Positions 1 through 10,205 of a stretch of DNA of 64,000 bases are shown in pieces. The stretch comes from an uncultured Bacteroides sp. Its GTDB lineage: Bacteria > Bacteroidota > Bacteroidia > Bacteroidales > Bacteroidaceae. Position numbers and translations under genes: made by a program. The DNA is taken from NCBI RefSeq assembly GCF_963666545.1, contig NZ_OY762899.1, forward strand, positions 2,666,001 to 2,730,000, written 5' to 3'. Below the pieces are notes generated by a model. That model was not told where the DNA came from. It made no database searches and saw nothing but the letters and a program-made list of their open reading frames with translations. How positions within the stretch are numbered: the first letter of the stretch is position 1; every line of letters starts with the position of its first letter.

Positions 1-2
1 TT

Positions 3-2378
3 GAGGATCAAAAAGGGATTATGTGGTTTGGAACTAATGGAGGAGGGCTTTGTTCGTTTGACCCTAAAACAGAAAATTTCATAGATTTTGATCCTCAGAA
101 TAAGTTGCTTCCTAATAAAGTAATATATTCCATTGAACAAGATAGATCGGGTAATTTTTGGATTTCAAGTAATGCCGGTTTGATTAAGATCAATCCTGTC
201 AGTAAAGATCATTTTAAAAGATTTACAGTGAATGACGGGTTACAAGGTAATCAGTTCAACGCTCAATCTTCATTGAAATCATCCAATGGTAGATTTTATT
301 TTGGAGGAATCAACGGATTTAATTCATTTAACCCTGATCGTTTTACCGATAATACTTATATCCCTCCGGTATATATTACAGATATAAAATTTCCTTATAC
401 AGTAAGTAAGCATACAACACAGGAATTACTTCAAATGGACAAACAGCTGTATATGGCCAAGGAAATAACCTTGGCCTACGAGCATAATAGCTTTTCTGTC
501 AGTTTTGTGTCTTTGAGTTATGAGGATCCGAGTAAGAATAGGTATTCGTACATTCTTCGGGGGGTTGATAAAGATTGGATAATGGACACGGAATTGAATT
601 CTGCATCATATACGAATTTGCCTCCAGGTGAATATGAATTTGAAGTACGTGGTTCCAATGATGACCATAAATGGAATGAAAAGGGGGCTTCACTTTTAAT
701 TATTATCACTCCTCCTTGGTGGCGGAGTAATTTTGCATATATATTTTATGCTTTGTTATTGGTGAGTCTGATTTTTTATATTGGGCGTAGGTGGAATAGA
801 TATATAAGGGCAACTTACAGGCGACAGATGGAAGATTATCAGACGATTAAGGAAAAAGAGGCCTATAAGTCCAAGATTAGCTTTTTTATTAACTTGGTAC
901 ATGAAATACGTACTCCTTTGAGCCTTATCAGAATTCCTCTGGAAAGAATGATGGATGAAAATAATGAGGTTAAGAATGCAAAATATCTTTCTGTAATGGA
1001 TAAGAATGTGAATTACTTGCTTGGTATCATTAATCATTTGCTTGATTTTCAAAAAATGGAAAATGGCAGTTTGCAATTAAACCTTGTACAATGTAATGTC
1101 AGTCAGGTTATGAAAGATATTTGCAATCAGTTTACAAGCCCGGCAGAACTCAAAGGTGTCTCTTTGACTTTTATATCACCTCCAGAAGATCTGATGGCGG
1201 CAATAGATAAAGAAAAAGTGAGAACGGTTATTGTCAATCTGATAGGGAATGCTTTAAAATATGCAAGTAGTCGTATCGAAGTGAAATTAAGCATTGTTGA
1301 TAAAGGACTCCAAATTTGCATTAGTGATGATGGCCCTGGAATTCCGGATTTTGCCAAAAAGAAAGTTTTTGAACCTTTCTATCAGATTCCTAATGATAAA
1401 ACGTCCTCAATGGGTACCGGCATTGGGTTGGCTTTTTCGAAATCTTTGGTAGAAGAGCATCATGGTACTTTACGTCTGGAAGATAATTTGGGAGGTGGAT
1501 CATCATTTATTCTTTTCCTTCCATTTGGAAAAGAAGTTGAAGTGGAGGACGTTGATGAAATGAAAGTAGAAGATTTATCTGCGGAAATTATTTCTGCAGA
1601 TAAAGACGTGAGTGAATTCTGTGGTAGGAGATTCACGATATTATTGGTTGAAGATAATATTGATTTATTAAATCTTACCCGTGATTCACTGAGTGCTTGG
1701 TTTCGAGTGATTAAGGCTCAAAATGGAGTACAAGCTTTGGATCTTCTTTTTAAAGAGAGTATAGATGTCATTATTAGTGATGTCATGATGCCTGAAATGA
1801 ATGGGCTGGAACTCACGGCAAAAGTGAAATCAGACATTAACTACTCTCATATTCCTGTGATACTACTTACTGCGAAGACAACTCTGGAATCGAAAATTGA
1901 AGGATTTGAATATGGTGCGGATATTTATATTGAGAAGCCTTTTTCTATTAAACAACTTCGTATGCAGATAGAAAATCTATTGAAGTTAAGATTATCTTTT
2001 CAGAGATTAATGTCTAACTTTTCTGGCCATAATGTGAGAATAGAGGAATTTGCTCTTTCTCAAAAAGATCTTGAGTTTGTAACTAGGATTCATGAGGCTG
2101 TTGAAGGGCAACTTTCAGACGAGAATTTTTCTGTTGATAATTTAGCTGAGGCAATGAATATGAGTCGGTCTAATTTTTATCGGAAGATAAAAGTGTTGTC
2201 GGGCATGGCCCCAAACGATTATCTGAAAACTCTCCGTTTAAACAGAGCGGCTGAGCTATTAAAAAATGGTGCTCGTGTAGTAGAAGTTTGTGAACAGGTT
2301 GGTTTTAGTTCGTCTTCTTACTTTGCTAAATGCTTTAAAGCTCAGTTTGGAATATTGCCCAAAGATTTTAAAGAATAA
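3..2378 (+). CDS. Hybrid two-component system regulator (HTCS), 5'-truncated by window edge
   Basis: This is a one-polypeptide sensor kinase and transcription factor of the type that controls Bacteroides glycan loci. Reading is open from base 3 (EDQKGIMWFGT, a typical two-component propeller repeat), so the N-terminal periplasmic propeller continues outside the window. Numbering from the Met at base 21: propeller repeats ~1-110, Y_Y_Y domain ~150-225 ending in PPWW, a membrane segment ~236-256, HisKA with FINLVHEIRTPLSL (phospho-His ~294), HATPase_c with NLIGNALKYA, DDGPGIP and GTGIGLAFSKS, a receiver domain with acceptor Asp587 in ISDVMMPEMNG, and a C-terminal AraC-type HTH (~690-785). All catalytic motifs look intact. 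It converges on the GH43 gene with only 25 bp between stops. It is the likely regulator of the adjacent enzyme operons; the periplasmic ligand is unknown. Confidence 0.95.
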   Translation, partial: EDQKGIMWFGTNGGGLCSFDPKTENFIDFDPQNKLLPNKVIYSIEQDRSGNFWISSNAGLIKINPVSKDHFKRFTVNDGLQGNQFNAQSSLKSSNGRFYFGGINGFNSFNPDRFTDNTYIPPVYITDIKFPYTVSKHTTQELLQMDKQLYMAKEITLAYEHNSFSVSFVSLSYEDPSKNRYSYILRGVDKDWIMDTELNSASYTNLPPGEYEFEVRGSNDDHKWNEKGASLLIIITPPWWRSNFAYIFYALLLVSLIFYIGRRWNRYIRATYRRQMEDYQTIKEKEAYKSKISFFINLVHEIRTPLSLIRIPLERMMDENNEVKNAKYLSVMDKNVNYLLGIINHLLDFQKMENGSLQLNLVQCNVSQVMKDICNQFTSPAELKGVSLTFISPPEDLMAAIDKEKVRTVIVNLIGNALKYASSRIEVKLSIVDKGLQICISDDGPGIPDFAKKKVFEPFYQIPNDKTSSMGTGIGLAFSKSLVEEHHGTLRLEDNLGGGSSFILFLPFGKEVEVEDVDEMKVEDLSAEIISADKDVSEFCGRRFTILLVEDNIDLLNLTRDSLSAWFRVIKAQNGVQALDLLFKESIDVIISDVMMPEMNGLELTAKVKSDINYSHIPVILLTAKTTLESKIEGFEYGADIYIEKPFSIKQLRMQIENLLKLRLSFQRLMSNFSGHNVRIEEFALSQKDLEFVTRIHEAVEGQLSDENFSVDNLAEAMNMSRSNFYRKIKVLSGMAPNDYLKTLRLNRAAELLKNGARVVEVCEQVGFSSSSYFAKCFKAQFGILPKDFKE

Positions 2379-2403
2379 TGATGAAAGACATATATGCTCT
2401 CCG

Positions 2404-3498
2404 TTAATTGATGCCAGAGGGTTTCTTGAGTTGAATGCCTTCACTGCTTGGTGTGCCTAAAATGGGTATTCCGTTCTTGTCCCACTTTACTTCTTGTAAA
2501 CGAGGGGTGCGTGAGTCTATTGCTCCCGGTGCATCATTGGGCATTTTTCGAGCATGATAGAGAAAATACCATTCTTTGCCATTTGGCGAAGGAATGAAAG
2601 ATAATCCGCCAGGACCATAAACTTTGTTGCTTGGTTGCTGTCTGAATACTGGATCAGGGGACTTCTTCCATGATGCAGGAATCATCAGATCACTATTAGC
2701 ATTTGCTATTAGTAGTCCTATACAATAATAAGGTGTCCAACTGCCGCTGGCAGAATAATAGATAAGTATTTTGTCTTTGTTTTTAGAATGGAAATACTGT
2801 GGAGCTTCATTTACGTGAATAGGATAGGCTGTTTTAGTACCGTCGGGGTTTATCCATTGCCGCTCCCATTCATATTTAGGCTGTGAAATACTAACTCTAT
2901 CAGACGATAGTGTCCATGGGTTTTTCATTTGAGCGATATAAATGCATTGATTTTCGGCACCTATTCTTTTCTTTTGCCATCCACACCATATCATATAACG
3001 TTTTCCCTTATTTTTGAAAGTCGTCGCATGAATAGCCCAATTATTATCTTTATCTGTTTGGATGCGTCCTTTCATCACAAATTCTCCTTTGAGAGGATTG
3101 GCAGATTTATTTTCGATGACATATATTTGGTGATTATCCATATTCCCATCGTCTGCAGCGAAGTAGATATACCATTTATTATCAATGAAATGAATTTCCG
3201 GTCCCCAGAGATGAAATGAGTTGACTGCCTCTTTGGGTATCCACATCTCTTTTCGGGTGGCATGTGCCAGATCAGTAATATCAGTCGTTTCCCAAATAAT
3301 GATCTTGTTTTCCGATCCTTGAGTATAATAGTATTTTCCATCGTGAAAAACAGCCCATGGCTCTGCTCCTGCTGGTAGTAGCGGGTTGGTGTAGGTTGGT
3401 CCACTGACCACATTATTGTCCTTCTTTTTGGTTTGCTTGTTATGGCAAGCGATGCATAAAAGTAAAACAGCTGAGAGCAATAAGGCTTTCGTTTTCAT
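2404..3498 (-). CDS. GH43-family glycosidase lipoprotein with altered catalytic base (paralogue 1)
   Basis: This is a five-bladed propeller glycosidase of GH43 (arabinofuranosidase, xylosidase or galactofuranosidase type), probably a lipoprotein: the signal peptide ends in CIAC with lipid-accepting Cys18. The family fold is recognisable from YTNPLLPAG, WGPEIHFIDNKWYIYFAADDG (pKa-modulator position Glu101) and VNEAPQYF (general acid Glu231). The usual general base Asp of the DPS/DPW motif is Glu46 here (GAEPWAVF), whereas the paralogue at 10.2 kb has Asp. Activity may therefore be changed or reduced. It is the last gene of the minus-strand block, separated from the upstream enzymes by a pseudogene. 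A near-consensus -7 box (TTACTTTG, minus strand, 3520-3527) suggests its own promoter. Substrate is not assignable from sequence. Confidence 0.88.
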   Translation of the reverse strand: MKTKALLLSAVLLLCIACHNKQTKKKDNNVVSGPTYTNPLLPAGAEPWAVFHDGKYYYTQGSENKIIIWETTDITDLAHATRKEMWIPKEAVNSFHLWGPEIHFIDNKWYIYFAADDGNMDNHQIYVIENKSANPLKGEFVMKGRIQTDKDNNWAIHATTFKNKGKRYMIWCGWQKKRIGAENQCIYIAQMKNPWTLSSDRVSISQPKYEWERQWINPDGTKTAYPIHVNEAPQYFHSKNKDKILIYYSASGSWTPYYCIGLLIANANSDLMIPASWKKSPDPVFRQQPSNKVYGPGGLSFIPSPNGKEWYFLYHARKMPNDAPGAIDSRTPRLQEVKWDKNGIPILGTPSSEGIQLKKPSGIN

Positions 3499-3580
3499 AG
3501 CTTCTTTTTAAAGATATTGCAAAGTAAATGGTTTTCACGGATAAAAAGCAGTAAAAATATTAAGTTTATGCTATTTTTAT

Positions 3581-4727
3581 TTAATAAGGAGAGGTAAATA
3601 CTCCTATTTTTCCATTTATAGTTCGCCCTTCGCAATGAATCAAGTAATCTTCATGTTTTAAATTATTGGTATAAAACGTAACGGTAGCATTTCCGTCCGA
3701 ATCCGTATCTAAATTTGGATTCCAATATATGGTATTTTGATTCTTTGTATTGACGAAATAGCCTTCATCCAGTATGGAATCGGGAGCATAAAATTCTTTG
3801 GTCTGGCTATATCCTATCCATTTACACACTCTATTTTTATTTGGTATATTTTCGTTTTTCCCTTTTCTCGTAAATATGGCTATAACTCCTCCCATTACAT
3901 TAAAGCCTCCATAGACTGCGGCATTGGCATCCTTAAGAATTTCTATTCGCTCAATTAATGAAGTCGGTAAAGAGTACACAGCCTCTTTATCTCTCTGAAG
4001 CACACCATCTACCACAAAGCTGGGAAAGCAATCTTTAGGTAGTCCTATGATTTGTGCTTCTTCTTTTCCGAAATGTGCATCGGCAATAGTTACCCATTGA
4101 ATACTAGGCACATAATTTAGCAAGTGTTTTACATCACCTCCATAGGTTTTGTTTGGATCAACGTCGTAAGCCATGTAAATAAAATCTTTGCTGTGCAGGC
4201 GGCGATCGTTTAGTTCATCTTTTTTAGGAGCGCTGATAGTTTTCCATTCGCTGATAAACCCTTTCCATAGGCATTCGTTACTTGGAATGCAACTTTTGAA
4301 GGTAAGCTGTTTATCAGATTTCCACTTTCAGGAAAAAAATGGAGATGGACTTTTGAAGATGATGTTTCCTTCTCAGGCAATGGCGTAGGGTAACCGTAAA
4401 TTGTGACTTCGCGTGTGAAGAAACCATTGGCATCGAAATTTTGCATCCAGCGCGTGTAGCATCGGATTTGGTATTTCCCCGTCGCATATTTGTAGGTAAT
4501 TCTATATTTCCTGAAGCTATGCCTTGAGTCAAAGGCCATTTAGTGCTAATTATAATTTGTCCATCTCCATTAATGAGATCCGTATAAACTACTTTACTGA
4601 TTGGCTTATTTTCGCTCTGCATGGATTGATAGATTTTCATCCACATGGTTTCTCCTGCTATGTTTTCTGATTTTATAGGAAAAACAGAAAATGGCATGCA
4701 AAGAAATAAGCTTACCATTGTTTTCAT
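3581..4727 (-). pseudogene. Decayed MG2 / TonB-plug domain protein
   Basis: Three minus-strand frames carry consecutive parts of one protein. The first (from Met at 4727: signal peptide, then MWMKIYQSM and VYTDLINGDGQII) reads an alpha-2-macroglobulin MG2-like domain up to about 4485. The next frame continues with ATGKYQIRCYTRWMQNFDAN and a following domain to about 4255. A third frame continues from EWKTISAPKKDELNDRRL into a TonB-plug-like segment (FVVDGVL, IERIEILKDANAAVYG, GGVIAIFTRKG) to a stop at 3581. Intact Bacteroides proteins of this kind have a long middle part (about 800 residues in total, from general knowledge), so the second junction is probably an internal deletion plus frameshift. 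Intact versions resemble outer-membrane or periplasmic proteins of unclear role. Confidence 0.85.
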
Positions 4728-4823
4728 AAGATACTTTGATAAAGTAGCGATAGCTTTTCGGCAGAACAAAAAAACCGTCGCCGGATTCAGTGATGCTACC
4801 AATAGCGATTCTCGTCTGGCTTA

Positions 4824-5990
4824 TTACAGGTCACTGATTTCTGAATATAACTCAATCATACAAGAATTTTCCAGTAGGCTTTTGAATTTGTCTTTCCGAT
4901 TGCCCGACCAGTCATTATTTAACAGACCGTTTTCATCGCGGGTATATTTCCATGCGTAATCGGCGTTGTCAATCATTGCTCTAATGTATGTGTCGTTTTT
5001 ATCTATCCGGTAAAGTGCTTTTAATCCACGGAAAAGGATCACATTGAACCATGGGTTGGAGGGATAGAATTTCATTTCTCCCTTAATTGTGGGTTGAGGT
5101 TTAAGGAAAAAGTGATAGGAACCTGCGGCTGTTTGCTGGGTTTCTTTCAAGTATTTCTTGTCACCTGTTTCCTTATACAGAAGTACTCCGGCCTGTATCA
5201 TCTGTCCGCTGTTGTACGTGAATTTGGCATATCCTATTTCGCCTTTTAAGTTTTTATTATCCCAATAGACAAAATCCGAAGGATCACACAGATTTTGACG
5301 TGTCCATTCGTAGGTCTTTTTTGCCCAATCCAGATATTTTTTGTCTTTGGTCAGGAGGTAAAGCTTCATGCTGAGCACAGCGGCAGGAGCATTGGAGCAA
5401 GTATTTTTAGATTCTTTTTTTTGCTCACACCAAAAGATGCCTCCATCCAGATCATCAGACCATCCTGAATAGATGTAATTGTGCAGGGCAATGGCCTTAT
5501 TTAGATATTCTTTATTCTTTGTTGCTGCATAATAGTCACAAAAATCAAGAGCTACCCAATCGTTATCGTCATAATAACGATCATTCTGGCCTCCAAAAAT
5601 GGGATAGGATTGATAACATTCCGGCTGGCGGGTAGTATCCCAATATAAATCGAGTCCAGGCTTGATTTGTTTGTCCATTAGAGTCTTGTATTTCTTATTT
5701 CCGGATGTTTTATACAAAGACACACAGCCCGATACCATAGCAGAATAGGGCCACAGGAAAGAAACTTCTTGCTGTGTAACTTCCGAACCGGTATTAGCCG
5801 TATACGTGATTTGCTGTTTAGGGTTTCGCGGATAAGTTTCTTGAAGCAGACCGTATTTTTTCACTTCATAAAGTGTTAATACACGTTCTAAAAGGGAATC
5901 TGCCCTTGATAGATATATCTTACCGCCCAATTGAGCAAACAAACCGGCGGGGATAATTAGAAAAACGATAATTATAAATTGTTTTTTCAT
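4824..5990 (-). CDS. GH76 family protein, probable endo-alpha-1,6-mannanase (first copy)
   Basis: An (alpha/alpha)6-barrel glycosidase of GH76, whose characterised members cleave alpha-1,6-mannan backbones. The GH76 pattern is clear: [13 protein letters not shown] with the paired catalytic aspartates (~141/142 counting from the Met at 5990), [15 protein letters not shown], the [25 protein letters not shown] repeat (shortened here to its elements SNAPAAVLS and KKYLDWA), and [21 protein letters not shown] signal peptide ([11 protein letters not shown]) indicates export; there is no lipobox. An ATG at 6005 overlaps the GH2 stop; the in-frame ATG at 5990 lies just past that stop and starts a standard signal peptide, so it is preferred. 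Co-transcribed with GH2 and GH127. In this context it may act on a decorated mannan. Confidence 0.9.
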   Translation of the reverse strand: MKKQFIIIVFLIIPAGLFAQLGGKIYLSRADSLLERVLTLYEVKKYGLLQETYPRNPKQQITYTANTGSEVTQQEVSFLWPYSAMVSGCVSLYKTSGNKKYKTLMDKQIKPGLDLYWDTTRQPECYQSYPIFGGQNDRYYDDNDWVALDFCDYYAATKNKEYLNKAIALHNYIYSGWSDDLDGGIFWCEQKKESKNTCSNAPAAVLSMKLYLLTKDKKYLDWAKKTYEWTRQNLCDPSDFVYWDNKNLKGEIGYAKFTYNSGQMIQAGVLLYKETGDKKYLKETQQTAAGSYHFFLKPQPTIKGEMKFYPSNPWFNVILFRGLKALYRIDKNDTYIRAMIDNADYAWKYTRDENGLLNNDWSGNRKDKFKSLLENSCMIELYSEISDL

Positions 5991-5991
5991 C

Positions 5992-7773
5992 TTATTTCTT
6001 TTCAAAAATAGCTTTGATTCTTTTCATATCAAGCTTTGGTTTGCGGTCGTAATAATAAATGCCATTTTTTTCCTGTTCTACGTCCGTTAATTGTGTATAA
6101 CAGAAACCACATACATTCTTTGAAGCCAATAGACCATCAATTTGAGCTTCGAGACGAGCATAAAACGCTTCTTCGTTCTCGGGTATGCCACCATAACCCC
6201 ATGAATTTTTGCGGTCTTTTTCTTCCATCCATGGTATGCCTCCGAATTCGTCAACCATATAAGGCTGTCCTTCATAAACGGCTAGGTAATCTTTGCCATG
6301 TGCATTTCTGTATGGCTCTTTGCCTTTTGTTATCTTTAGTTGTTCGATGAGTTTATCTTTGTCCTGTTCGTAGTTATGAACACTCCAGATATCCGTTACA
6401 ATATGATTGTCACCACTGGCATCATTGATGAGGCGTGTAGGGTCAATGGCTTTGGTAATATTGTACACGTCGTGTATCATACGAACATAAGCGTCAGGGC
6501 CACCACCCCAAGTCTCATTAAAGGGTGTCCATGTTACCAATGAAGGATGATTACGATCGCGAATTACTACGTCATACCATTCGCTCAGGAAATTGCGAAC
6601 AGCCAGCTCATTGTTTACATCCAGCATCCAGCTAGCCGATTCTCCCCAAGTGATATATCCTAGTTTGTCTGCCCAGTAATAATATCTCTCTTCAAATACC
6701 TTCTGGTGAAGACGAGCTCCGTTAAACCCGGCTTCTTTGCCTAATAAAATATCATTTTTAAGATCATTGTCGCTTGGTGCTGTCCATATTCCTTCCGGAT
6801 AGAATCCTTGATCGAGCACCAAACGTTGGTAATAGGGTTTATTGTTCAAGTAAAAGCGACCATTTTCGATATGTATTTTCCGCATACCGGCATATGATTT
6901 TACTTCGTCTACAACTTTACCCTTGGCATCTTTTACCAAATAAATTAAGTCGTAAAGAAATGGAGATTCGGGAGACCATAATTTTATATTTTTTATTGGC
7001 AGTACTATCACAGAGTTATTAGTACAATTTACCGCTTTTCGTGCAATTGTTTTGCCTCCGTCTTTAAGGATTACCTCCAGCGTATTGCCCGATTCTTTAT
7101 AAAATTGAGGCTCGATAATAAGTTGCTTTTGATCGATGTCCGGACGTACAAATACTGATTTTAGGCCGTTGTCAGCCACGGCTTCCATCCACACGGTTTG
7201 CCAAATGCCTGTAGTGCGGGTATAAGAACATCCTCCCGAATAGTAGTTCCCGCATTGCTTCCCACCCGTTTGTAATCCGGAGCGGACATCATCCTTCACG
7301 AAAACGATCAGGTTGTGAGTCTTTCCGGGATGGACATACCGTGTAAGATCAACCGAAAAGGAGGAGGAATCACCAAAATGACGTTGTACGAATTTACCGT
7401 CAATAAAGACTTCTGTGCAATAATCCACTGCACCGAAATTCAGTAATATCTTCTTCCCATTCCAGTCAGAAGGAATAGAAATATTCCTTTGATACCACAT
7501 TTGATTGATGAAATCGGTATAGCCAACCCCTGATAATTTGCTCTCCGGACAGAATGGAACAAGAATAGTTTTATCGAATTTATTTGCTGATTGCATGTGG
7601 CGGTCTTTCCCTGAATTGCCAAAATCAAAGTCGAAGGTCCAAGCTCCGTTCAGATTGACCCAATCTGTACGTTCAAACTGTGGACGAGGGTATTCCTTAC
7701 GAGGAGCATCTGTGCTGAAGCAAGCTAGGTTATTCAATGCTAAAAGCATTGTTGCTATTAAGAAGGTTCTCAT
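5992..7773 (-). CDS. GH2 family glycoside hydrolase
   Basis: A retaining exo-glycosidase of GH2, exported by a signal peptide (first ~20 residues). The order is the N-terminal jelly-roll sugar-binding domain ([28 protein letters not shown]), the immunoglobulin-like middle domain, and a TIM barrel. The acid/base is Glu420 in [10 protein letters not shown] and the nucleophile is Glu509 in YMVDEFGGI. At 593 residues it is a short GH2 without extra C-terminal domains. The specificity (beta-galactosidase, glucuronidase, mannosidase, arabinosidase or galactofuranosidase) cannot be fixed from the motifs. Its position between GH127 and GH76 suggests side-chain removal. The stop codon abuts the GH76 start, indicating translational coupling. 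Confidence 0.92.
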   Translation of the reverse strand: MRTFLIATMLLALNNLACFSTDAPRKEYPRPQFERTDWVNLNGAWTFDFDFGNSGKDRHMQSANKFDKTILVPFCPESKLSGVGYTDFINQMWYQRNISIPSDWNGKKILLNFGAVDYCTEVFIDGKFVQRHFGDSSSFSVDLTRYVHPGKTHNLIVFVKDDVRSGLQTGGKQCGNYYSGGCSYTRTTGIWQTVWMEAVADNGLKSVFVRPDIDQKQLIIEPQFYKESGNTLEVILKDGGKTIARKAVNCTNNSVIVLPIKNIKLWSPESPFLYDLIYLVKDAKGKVVDEVKSYAGMRKIHIENGRFYLNNKPYYQRLVLDQGFYPEGIWTAPSDNDLKNDILLGKEAGFNGARLHQKVFEERYYYWADKLGYITWGESASWMLDVNNELAVRNFLSEWYDVVIRDRNHPSLVTWTPFNETWGGGPDAYVRMIHDVYNITKAIDPTRLINDASGDNHIVTDIWSVHNYEQDKDKLIEQLKITKGKEPYRNAHGKDYLAVYEGQPYMVDEFGGIPWMEEKDRKNSWGYGGIPENEEAFYARLEAQIDGLLASKNVCGFCYTQLTDVEQEKNGIYYYDRKPKLDMKRIKAIFEKK

Positions 7774-7833
7774 TTTCTATCTTTTTTATTTTTGTTTCTA
7801 TTGAGGTTTTTTCTATAAATCCTTAATGTTGTT

Positions 7834-9897
7834 TTATTCTGCTGTATTTGGAAAAGCTGAAATTCTCAAACGTGCTGCGCCCATAGGAATTAGAGTTATT
7901 TCCTCTTTTTCTCCTTTTGGCGCATTCATTTCGGGGAGTTCACTGCAAAGCCCATATTGATCAAGCGTCCATGAGGGAACTTTTCTGCCGATAGCTTTTA
8001 CTTCTAGGGGCACACTTTCGGTAGTGAATGGAAAGTTGTCTGCCGGCCACTCTTTACGTACAACTTTAAAGTTTTTAAGAGGCTCTTTCTTGCCGATTAC
8101 TAAGGCATAGTTCCATGGGCTCTTAGCATAAATTTCATAAGTCGGCCATTTCTCTGTATCGGCCCCTTTCTGCCATTGAGAATCTCCTATGGCAGTGGCG
8201 CGACTATCTTTTTTCACATAATCTTCATCGATCTTAAGTGACATAGTTAAAGGTCCATAGTTTACGCTGATACTATTTTTGTTCACTTGCCAGGTGCGCA
8301 TGGAGAGTTCCATCGGAAATTTAATTTCTATTCTGTCATTGTTTGTCCATTTGCGATTAATGCAAACGTATTTGCCGGCTTGTATGTTAGCATTGATAGC
8401 TTTACCATTAACGGAAATTGTTGCCCCTTTCGTCCACGAAGGTATCCTCAGATAAAAAGGGAAATCAACATTTTTCTTAGTATTGACTGTAAATCGTACT
8501 CTCTCTTCAAAAGGGTAGTTCGTCTGTTCATGGATAATCACTTCATTCCCGTTGCCTACTTTGACAGTGGCTTTACAAGCTACATATAAAGCAGTTGCTA
8601 CACCATTGTCAGGAGTAGCAAGCAGGAGATGTTCTGCATAGTAAGGCCATCCTTGTGCATGGTTATGTTGGCAACAACGACTACTGAAAGGATTCATTGC
8701 CAAAAACGGACCGCTGTTATCAATGCCCGGATGGTGATTCTTTGCATCACTGACAACTTGGTTGGGGCAGGTAATATAGCGTAATGCTTTAAAATCAGGC
8801 ATTACGGCAGCCGGATAAGTGTTAAAAGCTACATCCTCACAATTCTCCGCCCAAAACGGATCGCCTGTCATACAGAGCAGAATCTCATCAGAGGCCATTT
8901 GTTCTACCATTCCGCAGGTCTCCACCCCTTGTCTTGGGTCAATATATCCCATGCGGGCATTTTCGTCTGCTCCGAACATCCCACCAGGTACTTGCCCGAA
9001 TGTACGGCGAATCAGATTGAAAGCATTATAAGAAGCATTCAGCATTGCAGAATCTCCGGATAGCATATAATAAGTAGCCGGTTCACGGAAACCTTGCGCT
9101 ATATTTACATTGTGCCAGTTCGGCAATGATGAAGGGCGAGTCCAGTCGGCTGTGTTCTGGTGAATTTTTTTAGCTAATTTCAATAAGAACTTATCTCCCG
9201 TTTTATTATAAAGCCAGTATACACTAAGTAGGTTGTCTCCTCCACGGCTGTTTTCCCAATAATCTTTTAGGAATTTTTCATCGGGGATAGCCAGTTGCCA
9301 TTTGAAGTAATTAGTCATCAGGTTAATTACCCGTTGATCGTTTGAATATTCATAATAAGATTGAAGGCACCAAAGCATAATCATTTGCGCCCATAATTCA
9401 GGCTTTCCGTCTTTCTGGTTCATAGGTCCGAAGAAACCGTCCGGACGCTGGCTTTTCAATGCACCTTCAATCCATATTTTTGCTTCGTCAATCATACTTT
9501 TATCACTCAAGATATAAGCTAAATCACCGTATCCTTTCAGCCAGTAAGGCACTTCCTCCCAGCCGTGATCTCCTCCACTGGTGAGCCATGCATTATCTTT
9601 TTTGCCTAACCAGGCACTGATTTCATTCAAGTGCCCTGTCAATCCGTCTCTTTGGAGTTCCAGATATTTTTTTAGCCATCCTTCGGGTTGGATACTTCCT
9701 ATCGGTAGTTTTATGAAGTTCATAGGCTTCAAAGGCTGACGGTTACTCATGTAGTTCATGTTGGTTTGTCCGTTATCGGGTCGACTGACAATGCTTGTTT
9801 TTGCTGATAGCTTGTTAGGTATAGAGGATATCACAAGGAATCCAAATGCGGTCAGAAACCTGGTAAGGTTCCATTTTAGGCTCTTCATTTTACACAT
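7834..9897 (-). CDS. GH127-type (DUF1680) furanosidase
   Basis: A member of the DUF1680 superfamily (GH127 and relatives), whose founding member is a zinc-dependent beta-L-arabinofuranosidase using a cysteine nucleophile. The Zn-binding set is visible: Glu326 and Cys328 in GVETCG, and the Cys pair 408/409 in SSRCCQHNHAQGW. The N-terminal barrel features (ISAWLG, GDHGWEEVPYWLKGYGDLAY) and the C-terminal beta domain (FYLRIPSWTKGATISVNGK) are present. A signal peptide covers the first ~32 residues. First gene of the minus-strand operon GH127-GH2-GH76. The promoter and a shared palindrome lie upstream. L-arabinofuranose is the default guess, but other furanoses are possible. Confidence 0.9.
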   Translation of the reverse strand: MCKMKSLKWNLTRFLTAFGFLVISSIPNKLSAKTSIVSRPDNGQTNMNYMSNRQPLKPMNFIKLPIGSIQPEGWLKKYLELQRDGLTGHLNEISAWLGKKDNAWLTSGGDHGWEEVPYWLKGYGDLAYILSDKSMIDEAKIWIEGALKSQRPDGFFGPMNQKDGKPELWAQMIMLWCLQSYYEYSNDQRVINLMTNYFKWQLAIPDEKFLKDYWENSRGGDNLLSVYWLYNKTGDKFLLKLAKKIHQNTADWTRPSSLPNWHNVNIAQGFREPATYYMLSGDSAMLNASYNAFNLIRRTFGQVPGGMFGADENARMGYIDPRQGVETCGMVEQMASDEILLCMTGDPFWAENCEDVAFNTYPAAVMPDFKALRYITCPNQVVSDAKNHHPGIDNSGPFLAMNPFSSRCCQHNHAQGWPYYAEHLLLATPDNGVATALYVACKATVKVGNGNEVIIHEQTNYPFEERVRFTVNTKKNVDFPFYLRIPSWTKGATISVNGKAINANIQAGKYVCINRKWTNNDRIEIKFPMELSMRTWQVNKNSISVNYGPLTMSLKIDEDYVKKDSRATAIGDSQWQKGADTEKWPTYEIYAKSPWNYALVIGKKEPLKNFKVVRKEWPADNFPFTTESVPLEVKAIGRKVPSWTLDQYGLCSELPEMNAPKGEKEEITLIPMGAARLRISAFPNTAE

Positions 9898-10005
9898 TCT
9901 TATGTTTTTTATAGTTACTCTTTAAGGTAATTATGGGCTCAATTCGGTAACGAAAAGTCGGCTTGTTTTTTATATGCCTGTTTATTTAAACTGAAAACCA
10001 CGCTA

Positions 10006-10039
10006 CAAAGTTTATGAATATCGGCTAAAAAGTCGCAAA
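10006..10039 (-). promoter_or_regulatory. Candidate promoter of the GH127-GH2-GH76 operon
   Basis: Read on the minus strand there is a -33-like TTTG (10036-10039) and, 21 bp on, TAAACTTTG (10006-10014). The latter is one base longer than the Bacteroides -7 consensus TAnnTTTG. The palindrome at 10044-10058 lies immediately upstream of the -33 element, as expected for an activator site. Inferred from spacing only. Confidence 0.4.
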
Positions 10040-10043
10040 TAAA

Positions 10044-10071
10044 CTATTCAATAAATAGTAAAAACTGACCA
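10044..10071. promoter_or_regulatory. Operator-like palindrome, copy 1 (block A)
   Basis: CTATTCAATAAATAG (10044-10058) is an inverted repeat, CTATT-N5-AATAG. With its 3' extension, 25 of 28 positions match a second copy at 14852-14879 upstream of the first SusC. It lies between the divergent GH127 operon and the GH43 gene. A third, weaker copy is at 21573-21587. Candidate binding site for the hybrid regulator at the left end of the window. Confidence 0.55.
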
Positions 10072-10112
10072 ACATAAATTGGGTATTCTTTCGAATAGAC
10101 TTAAAATGAACG

Positions 10113-10141
10113 AAAAGAATAGATATTATTGTTTGTTGAGC
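10113..10141. promoter_or_regulatory. Second conserved block (block B) upstream of GH43
   Basis: The stretch beginning AAAAGAATAG and ending GTTTGTTGAGC matches 22 of 29 positions of 14920-14948, at the same distance (41-42 bp) downstream of block A. Conservation of both blocks and their spacing between two promoter regions suggests a composite regulatory site. Confidence 0.4.
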
Positions 10142-10205
10142 AATGTTTTTCCTGATATTAGGCTAAAATATTTTTTCTTTGTAACATCTTAAAAGGCATA
10201 AAACG

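Noticed and set aside
756-1076. Minus-strand ORF inside the hybrid regulator
   Set aside because: Antisense to the HisKA region; composition is that of a reverse-frame shadow.
2929-3219. Plus-strand ORF inside the first GH43
   Set aside because: Antisense shadow of a well-supported gene; no motif or start signal.
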